Assembly (NCBI RefSeq): GCF_001645185.1 | Contig: NZ_LXTQ01000001.1 | Span: forward strand, 310,001-374,000 | Origin: Methylobacillus sp. MM3 | GTDB lineage: Bacteria; Pseudomonadota; Gammaproteobacteria; Burkholderiales; Methylophilaceae | Direction: 5' to 3' | Length of the DNA stretch: 64,000 nt | Shown: positions 59,273 through 64,000 of the stretch, piece after piece | Layout of the letters: each line of letters opens with the position of its first letter | How positions within the stretch are numbered: the stretch's first letter is position 1 | Program-made: the position numbers and the translations under genes | The notes under the pieces: model-generated | What the model was told of the DNA's origin: nothing | The model's input: only the letters and a program-made list of their open reading frames with translations | The model's database searches: none

Positions 59273-60315
59273 GCTGCCTCCTGAACGCCAAGCCAGGCCA
59301 CTGCATAGGCGGGAAGACATACGCCAGCCCACTCGGACGACCCGTTGGCGGCAGGGATCAACTCTGCGGCATCGACGTAATTGCGATTCATGATGCGTGC
59401 CAGCTCGCGCGCCAGAAACCGGCCGGCACCGGCTCCGACAATGGGAGCCCCCTCAGGCAACAAGTCCCGCGACAATTGGCGCTCCAATGCTGCCTGCAAA
59501 ATCTGCAGTTGCCGAGATCGCACGGCATGCGCCAGCCGACGCCACTGCGCCATGGGGGCATCTTCCAGATCACGCCCCGCCATGCGTGCAAGGCGCCGGG
59601 CGCTGTCCACTTCGGTCTTGCCTGCACCATCGGCCGTATCCGCCATGTCGTAGCATTCCGGTAGCTCGCCGGTCAGCCGGTAAACATCAGCCATCGTAGC
59701 AAAATGCTCCGCCGCCAGGCGCTGCCATTCGCCAGCAAATGGCAATTGCTGCGCCACGGCCATGACAGGCGTGCGAATGGCGCCGGTATAAACCATCTCC
59801 TCGCTTTGCAAGCGCTCGGCGTCCGAGTAGCCAAGCGCAGCAGGCTTGCCGTGATGAAGCATGATCAGATCGGCCGTCGTGCTACCGATATCGGCCAGCA
59901 ATCCATCGCCTATCTTGGCTGCAATAAATGCAGCACTTGCATGCCAGTTGGCCGAAGCAATGGATTGTTTATGTGCTTGCACGGAGTTCGCCGCGACGAA
60001 TCCGGAAGGGCCCGCATATATGCGCACATCCTTATTTTGAAGGCTGCGGCTCATGCATTCCGCCAAGAGCGCAACTCCGATATCGCGGCTAGGGAAAATA
60101 TCGGCCAATTCGCCGGTCATGGTGATCGCATGGCGCTGCGGCACGGTCGGCAATGAAGACATGACATTCGCGATAGCTTGTTCGAGCTTGTCGATACCGC
60201 GCCACAAGGGACATGGTTGCTGCAATACCTGCAGCACACGACCATCACCCTGCACCAGCACGGCTTTGAGGTGCGCGCCGCCCAGATCCCAGCCTAATGT
60301 CGGATTGTTATTCAT
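59263..60315 (-). CDS. MfnF-like protein ('H4MPT-linked C1 transfer pathway protein')
   Basis: 350 residues of an actin/hydantoinase-type ATPase fold: LGWDLGGAHLKAVLVQ near the N-terminus, GDGLLADIGSTTADLIML in the middle, PIVGAGAGRFLARELA near the end. Archaeal MfnF joins the aminomethylfuran diphosphate to gamma-glutamyl-tyramine in methanofuran synthesis; bacterial copies cluster with H4MPT genes. Start ATG overlaps the MfnD-like stop by eight bases. Function in this organism inferred. Confidence 0.82.
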   Translation of the reverse strand: MNNNPTLGWDLGGAHLKAVLVQGDGRVLQVLQQPCPLWRGIDKLEQAIANVMSSLPTVPQRHAITMTGELADIFPSRDIGVALLAECMSRSLQNKDVRIYAGPSGFVAANSVQAHKQSIASANWHASAAFIAAKIGDGLLADIGSTTADLIMLHHGKPAALGYSDAERLQSEEMVYTGAIRTPVMAVAQQLPFAGEWQRLAAEHFATMADVYRLTGELPECYDMADTADGAGKTEVDSARRLARMAGRDLEDAPMAQWRRLAHAVRSRQLQILQAALERQLSRDLLPEGAPIVGAGAGRFLARELARIMNRNYVDAAELIPAANGSSEWAGVCLPAYAVAWLGVQEAAWH

Positions 60316-61300
60316 TAAGGCGGACTTCCACGATATTGCGTTCGATGACGGGAGGGGGTCGAAAGTCGCCATTATAGATCAAGTCGACTACCAGCCGCGC
60401 CGGATTGCTCCCCATGGCGCGATGCAAGCCCGCATAGGATGTCGTCAAGCGAGGGTTAACTTCGAGCACAAAAATCTGCCCCTCAGCGACAAGCACGTCG
60501 ACTCCGGCATATCCCGCCAGCTCGGGCATTGCTTTTGCCACTACCTGCGCGATTACATCGAAATCGCTCCAGTACTCCTGCATGCCATTCAATAAACTGC
60601 CGTGATAATGAAACCGGTCATCTAGCATTTCGATCAACTGCCGATTGCAGCTAAGCAAGATCGCATTGCCATTCCTGGATAGCATGGAAATGCTGGCCGG
60701 AGTTCCTGTAACCAGAGGCTGGACCACATGCGACTGCCAGCGATCTCCCATGGCCAGCCACGCCAACATTGCGTCGCTCGCATGAAAAACTCGACTATCC
60801 TCGCATCCGATTCCATCGTCAGGCTTTGCCACCCACGGACCCTCTCCTGCCGACTGCCACTCTTTCGCAAGAAATGTGGGCACGATTAAAAGGCCAGCGT
60901 CTGCAAGCTTGATATTTGTTGCCAGCTTGCTCGCGGCCAGCCTCACTGCCGAGGGTCCGCTGTTTAGCAAAATTTTGTTTTCAGCAATGGCGAGATCGCT
61001 CAGCTGCGCCAGAATTCCGCCGCTTTCCGGCGCAACTGGCCAAAAGGCGTCGGATTGCTTAAGGCAAGCCGCCCAAACCTCTTCAACATTCTGTTCGGGA
61101 GTCACACTGATCACAGTGACTCGGCTATTCAAAGGCGGTAATCGAGAGTCACGAGTAGTCAGCAGTTCGATACCGGATAATTCGGCAAGATCGCTTAACA
61201 AAGCCTCCAGCATGAGCCCACCCTCTTGCGCCAGGGAAGCGGGCAATGGCTCGCGGTATAATCCTCCGCCAGTTACGAATTCACAGACGAAAATTTTCAC
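60308..61300 (-). CDS. ATP-grasp ligase, MfnD-like (tyramine/tyrosine-glutamate ligase)
   Basis: 330 residues. It starts MKIFVCEFVTGGGLYREPLP, a signature of the archaeal MfnD group, and has an ATP-grasp core (PWVAKPDDGIGCEDSRVF, DVLVAEGQIFVLEVNPRLTTSYAGL). MfnD makes gamma-glutamyl-tyramine in archaea; as I recall, methylotroph methylofuran carries tyrosine instead, so tyrosine may be the substrate here. The start is a GTG and no upstream in-frame start exists before a stop. It abuts the divergent HisA-like GTG with no spacer. Confidence 0.83.
   Translation of the reverse strand: MKIFVCEFVTGGGLYREPLPASLAQEGGLMLEALLSDLAELSGIELLTTRDSRLPPLNSRVTVISVTPEQNVEEVWAACLKQSDAFWPVAPESGGILAQLSDLAIAENKILLNSGPSAVRLAASKLATNIKLADAGLLIVPTFLAKEWQSAGEGPWVAKPDDGIGCEDSRVFHASDAMLAWLAMGDRWQSHVVQPLVTGTPASISMLSRNGNAILLSCNRQLIEMLDDRFHYHGSLLNGMQEYWSDFDVIAQVVAKAMPELAGYAGVDVLVAEGQIFVLEVNPRLTTSYAGLHRAMGSNPARLVVDLIYNGDFRPPPVIERNIVEVRLNE
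61257..61262 (+). promoter_or_regulatory. Perfect -10 box for the HisA-like gene, inside the MfnD-like gene
   Basis: TATAAT on the plus strand, 38 bases before the GTG. No matching -35 at normal spacing. It is the only consensus -10 in this stretch. Confidence 0.4.
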
Positions 61301-62002
61301 GTGGAAATTATTCCGGTTATTGATCTTTTACATGGAAAAGTCGTGCGCGCCCAACGCGGCGAGCGGGATCGCTATTTGCCAATTCTTTCGCAATTGTGCG
61401 ACTCCTGCGAGCCGCTCGAAATAATGCGTGCGCTGATCGAATTATACCCATTCAAAACCCTCTACATTGCCGATCTGAATGCAATCCAGGGCATGGGAGA
61501 CAATGCTGCGGAGGTAAGAAAACTACAGCATCATTTCCCTCATATCGACTTCTGGCTGGATACCGGCATAATTGACGCAAACGCATGGTCCTATCTGGAT
61601 ACAGCGACTATTCGGTGCATCATCGGTAGTGAAGTGCTGAAAAACACCGCGCAGTACACGCACCTGCTATCAAACCTTGCAATAGCCAGGCCGATACTTT
61701 CTCTCGATTTCAATGGCAACGGATTGCTGGGTCCCAAAGCGCTCATACAGCCCGAATATTGGCCGAAGGAGTTAATCTGCATGACCCTGGCAAGAGTTGG
61801 CAGTTACGAAGGACCTGATTTCGAGAAAATTGCCGGATTGGTCGCAACCGGTGTGCAACGTAAAATCTACGCCGCCGGAGGCATTCGGAGCATCAACGAT
61901 CTGAAGGGACTGCACGCGCTGGGAGCCGCCGGCGCCCTGATTGCCAGCACGCTGCATGATGGGAAAATCGACGCACCCATGATCGCCGAACTCATGGCGT
62001 AA
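61301..62002 (+). CDS. HisA-like TIM-barrel protein of the C1-cofactor cluster
   Basis: 233 residues resembling phosphoribosyl isomerase HisA: MEIIPVIDLLHGKVVRAQRGER has Asp8 in place of the HisA catalytic base, Asp136 (ILSLDFNG) matches the second acid, and IYAAGGIRSINDL forms a phosphate loop. It is not in a his operon. Homologues of this archaeal-type group occur in methylotroph and methanogen C1 gene clusters; their reaction is unknown to me. Role in methanofuran or H4MPT synthesis is inference. GTG start; ends at the fae terminator. Confidence 0.82.
   Translation: MEIIPVIDLLHGKVVRAQRGERDRYLPILSQLCDSCEPLEIMRALIELYPFKTLYIADLNAIQGMGDNAAEVRKLQHHFPHIDFWLDTGIIDANAWSYLDTATIRCIIGSEVLKNTAQYTHLLSNLAIARPILSLDFNGNGLLGPKALIQPEYWPKELICMTLARVGSYEGPDFEKIAGLVATGVQRKIYAAGGIRSINDLKGLHALGAAGALIASTLHDGKIDAPMIAELMA
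61441..61446 (-). promoter_or_regulatory. Perfect -10 box for the MfnD-like unit, inside the HisA-like gene
   Basis: TATAAT on the minus strand, 140 bases upstream of the MfnD-like GTG. No good -35 is seen. Confidence 0.3.
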
Positions 62003-62027
62003 AAAAGCCCGGAACGAATTCCGGGCT
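62001..62027 (-). terminator. Terminator after the first fae gene
   Basis: Stem AGCCCGGAA/TTCCGGGCT (62006-62027) followed on the minus strand by six Ts; 23 bases past the fae stop, touching the stop codon of the convergent HisA-like gene. Confidence 0.88.
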
Positions 62028-62050
62028 CTTGATCGATCCGATGAAGTCTC

Positions 62051-62686
62051 TTACTTCGCCTGGAAAGGATGAGCGTTCGTCGGATCCTTGTACATGCGCA
62101 CGACATCGGCAGCCTTGGGCTCGCAAGCAACAGCGCTCTTGATCGCCTGCTTGGTCGCCTGGTAGTTCCAGTCCTGGATGCGCTCGTCGATGTCTGCCTT
62201 ATGGTCGATAAACACGCCCACGCAGATGAACACATCGTCAGCCTCGTTCGCCGGGATCGTGCCGTCGGCGACGCAATCCATCACCGCCATCGATACGCCG
62301 CGCTGTGCCGGACCGAACATCTGCACCGCCTGCTTGCCGTTCTTGATGGTGACCTTGTTGAACATCACCGTCGCCGGCTTCGCCATCAGGTTGGGAGCCA
62401 CCACCGCCAACAGGCCATTAACACCTTCTCGCTGATTGGTCACGGTACGGGTAAATGCCCGCTCCGCTGCGCTACCACGAGGACCGATAATCAAATCAAT
62501 GTGGGCGACATTCAGTAAATCCAGCCCGCTGCCGTCAGGACGGCTGTCAATGACAAGAGCCTCGCCCACCAGTACGCGGTCAATGACGCGACCGCCAGAA
62601 TTTTTTGCTACGGGAGTTGCGACGGGGGCTGGGGAAGCGTCTTTACCGCTACCGAACAATCCAAAAATTTTATCCAGAATAGACAT
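62051..62686 (-). CDS. fae: Formaldehyde-activating enzyme (Fae) with N-terminal extension
   Basis: 211 residues. The Fae core (from about residue 33) has the active-site His in [29 protein letters not shown] for H4MPT binding and AHPFQAK at the end. Fae condenses formaldehyde with H4MPT. Unlike classical Fae (~170 residues) it carries about 31 extra residues: an amphipathic helix [12 protein letters not shown] and a Pro/Ala/Val linker. Relative to the Methylobacterium protein as I recall it, both copies also have about nine extra residues (around [12 protein letters not shown]) just before the active-site His. 80 bases downstream of the second copy. Confidence 0.92.
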   Translation of the reverse strand: MSILDKIFGLFGSGKDASPAPVATPVAKNSGGRVIDRVLVGEALVIDSRPDGSGLDLLNVAHIDLIIGPRGSAAERAFTRTVTNQREGVNGLLAVVAPNLMAKPATVMFNKVTIKNGKQAVQMFGPAQRGVSMAVMDCVADGTIPANEADDVFICVGVFIDHKADIDERIQDWNYQATKQAIKSAVACEPKAADVVRMYKDPTNAHPFQAK

Positions 62687-62724
62687 ACTTTAACCCCTGC
62701 TTGGTCTTTTTATCAGTCAGAACT

Positions 62725-62758
62725 TAGCCGCTCCGAGGCATAGTGCCAGGAGCGGCTA
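62725..62758 (-). other. Stem-loop between the two fae genes
   Basis: TAGCCGCTCC and GGAGCGGCTA form a perfect 10-base stem around an inner GGCA/TGCC stem. On the minus strand it lies eight bases past the fae2 stop without a T run, so it looks like a processing or stability hairpin rather than a full terminator. Confidence 0.6.
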
Positions 62759-62766
62759 ATACAACT

Positions 62767-63306
62767 TTAGTTCTTTGCTGCGAACGGGTGAGCGGATTGC
62801 TTGTACTGCGCTACCACGTCCTTGGCCTTGGGCTCGCGAGCGACAGCGCTCTTGATCGCCTGCTTGGTCGCCTGGTAGTTCCATTCCTGGATGCGCTCGT
62901 CGATGTCCGCCTTGTGGTCGATGAACACGCCCACGCAGATGAACACGTCGTCCGCTTCTTCCAGCGGGATCGTGCCGTCGGCGACGCAATCCATCACCGC
63001 CATCGATACGCCGCGCTGCGCCGGGCCGAACATCTGCACCGCCTGCTTGCCGTTCTTGATGGTGACCTTGTTGAACATCACGGTCGCCGGCTTCGCCATC
63101 AGATTGGGAGCCACCACGGCCAACAGGCCGTTGACGCCTTGCTTCTGGTCGGTCAGGGTGCGGCAGAAAGCTTCTTCCGCCGCGGAACCACGCGGACCCA
63201 TGATGAGGTCGATGTGGGCGACGTTCAGCAGATCCAGCCCGCTGCCGTCAGGACGGTTGTCAATGACGAGGGCTTCGCCTACCAGAACGCGATCGATTAC
63301 TGCCAT
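62767..63306 (-). CDS. fae: Formaldehyde-activating enzyme (Fae), standard form
   Basis: 179 residues from [14 protein letters not shown]; the ATG has a strong ribosome binding site (AAGGAGA). The active-site His in NVAHIDLI and the whole core are intact, ending AHPFAAKN. It shares a 58-residue run of complete identity with the neighbouring Fae (from GVNGLL to DGTIP), with few silent DNA differences, showing recent duplication or gene conversion. It has a structured leader and is followed by a hairpin and the second copy. Confidence 0.96.
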   Translation of the reverse strand: MAVIDRVLVGEALVIDNRPDGSGLDLLNVAHIDLIMGPRGSAAEEAFCRTLTDQKQGVNGLLAVVAPNLMAKPATVMFNKVTIKNGKQAVQMFGPAQRGVSMAVMDCVADGTIPLEEADDVFICVGVFIDHKADIDERIQEWNYQATKQAIKSAVAREPKAKDVVAQYKQSAHPFAAKN

Positions 63307-63395
63307 TCTTTTCTCCTTATTCAAATCGGAAACGATATTGGGGCGGATACGTGCCAAATTAAATACATTGCTACAAATTCAAATAAATGGCACAA

Positions 63396-63464
63396 GACTG
63401 AGTGCCCCGCACATCAGTCAATGCACTGCCAAAGAAGGCAGTGCAATAATTTCCGCGCATTATA
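63396..63464 (-). promoter_or_regulatory. Promoter and structured leader of fae
   Basis: A perfect -10 box TATAAT (63459-63464, minus strand) predicts an mRNA start near 63452 and a leader of about 145 bases. Two hairpins follow: GCACTGCC/GGCAGTGC (63423-63444) and GACTGA-GTGC/GCAC-TCAGTC (63396-63419). No good -35. Confidence 0.5.
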
Positions 63465-63524
63465 CTCGGACAATAAATAAAAGGCTGCTTATTCCCGATA
63501 TTTTCTGCCGGACTTAAATCCGGT

Positions 63525-63989
63525 TTAGCCCAATACGTCCGTCCGAACACTCTCGCAGAATTTTTCCAACTCTTCGATCAGCGGATGCGGCATGTTCTGA
63601 CCGCGGAGAACAGCACCAAGATTTTCTGATACTGCGTCGAAATGAGATGCGCCAAGACCCAGCGTTGCCAAGTGGGTACGCGCCTTGCGCATATCCATCC
63701 CCTCAAAGGCAGATCCTCCAAGCGCAGCAGAAATAAAGGCAATCTGCATCTTGATTTGGGTTTCCATCTCAGCCGCCGTATCAAAATCGAAATATTTCCT
63801 GATGCGCGGGTCAACCAGGGCCTTGCCGTAAAATCCCCGAACAATCGAGGAAACAGCAGCATCACCGCCAATGCGACTGAACAGGCTGGCGTTCCTGACA
63901 AAAGCATCGGTTTTTATACTGCCCAGACGACTCACATTTACGCGGCCGGAATAAGGGCTCGCAGTAGATGCCCCGCTAGCCAGGCTCAA
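63525..63989 (-). CDS. Group I truncated haemoglobin-like protein, N-terminus uncertain
   Basis: 154 residues are readable; the core from LFSRIGGDAAVSSIVRGFYGKALVDP is a 2-on-2 globin with Phe-Tyr at B9-B10 and the GG before the F region (ISAALGG). The F-helix reads GMDMRKARTHL: by alignment with cyanobacterial and mycobacterial group I globins the proximal His position is Arg105 and a His occurs two residues later (His107). The frame is still open at the window edge, and the first in-frame start is a TTG, so a longer N-terminus is possible. NO or O2 chemistry is the family norm. Confidence 0.8.
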   Translation of the reverse strand: MSLASGASTASPYSGRVNVSRLGSIKTDAFVRNASLFSRIGGDAAVSSIVRGFYGKALVDPRIRKYFDFDTAAEMETQIKMQIAFISAALGGSAFEGMDMRKARTHLATLGLGASHFDAVSENLGAVLRGQNMPHPLIEELEKFCESVRTDVLG

Positions 63990-64000
63990 CCGGCTGACAT

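Noticed and set aside
62051-63306. Tandem fae copies as an assembly artefact
   Set aside because: The copies differ at both ends, in the N-terminal extension and at many codons outside the central run, and are separated by a unique hairpin.
63508-63523. Hairpin CCGGA/TCCGG after the globin gene as a terminator
   Set aside because: Only five base pairs and no T run on the minus strand; left out of the feature list.

Overview
The window is a gene-dense stretch of a betaproteobacterial chromosome, most likely of the Nitrosomonadales/Gallionellales kind. The evidence is the beta/gamma-specific primosomal gene priB inside the rpsF-rpsR-rplI operon, the hopanoid genes hpnC-hpnD-hpnE, the order tig-clpP-clpX-lon-hupB-tRNAs-ppiD, the pair radA-alr, and a terminal cluster for formaldehyde oxidation through tetrahydromethanopterin (H4MPT) and methanofuran-like cofactors. 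There are no transposases, phage modules, CRISPR arrays or rRNA genes, and no gene-free gap longer than about 220 bases.

Layout. 1-3.6 kb: 3' part of glnD, then on the other strand a small orphan flagellar-export group (FliK-like, FlhB C-terminal-like, DUF2802) and tRNA-Ser. 3.7-9.6 kb: def, a methylthioinosine phosphorylase, the squalene/hopanoid genes hpnCDE, and a short-chain dehydrogenase homologue that has lost its catalytic residues. 9.6-15 kb: radA, alr, dnaB, and rplI-rpsR-priB-rpsF (all minus strand). 15-20.6 kb: SPOR protein, then the apparent operon gnd-zwf-crcB-DUF190, divergent from glgA. 20.7-25.3 kb: orn, an M48 protease, a small cytochrome c, an EF-hand protein, rsgA, and an HDAC-like amidohydrolase. 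25.3-29.5 kb: modABC and a SulP transporter. 29.6-34.4 kb: queD-like gene, dnaQ, rnhA, methyltransferase/gloB, mltD. 34.5-40.3 kb: peptide-type ABC transporter, fabI, cheR and a receiver-less cheB. 40.3-48.9 kb: the ppiD/tRNA/hupB/lon/clpX/clpP/tig proteostasis block with a clear sigma-32 promoter before lon. 49-57 kb: a PHA-granule-type protein, a three-gene RND efflux system, and a membrane diguanylate cyclase.

57-63.5 kb is the most distinctive region. It holds a pterin dehydratase-like protein, homologues of the archaeal methanofuran enzymes MfnE, MfnF and MfnD, pabB (pABA supply), a HisA-like TIM barrel of unknown role, and two near-identical tandem fae genes. One Fae carries an extra N-terminal amphipathic peptide and linker. 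Five of these genes are overlapped into one minus-strand unit; the HisA-like gene diverges from it with no intergenic base at all. The cluster implies that the organism makes archaeal-type C1 carriers and oxidises or detoxifies formaldehyde; the core fhc/mtd/mch genes are not in this window. A truncated globin with an unusual proximal-helix sequence ends the window.

Recurring traits are extreme compaction (ATGA/TAATG overlaps, four tail-to-tail overlaps, two divergent pairs with touching or overlapping start codons) and frequent GTG/TTG starts.
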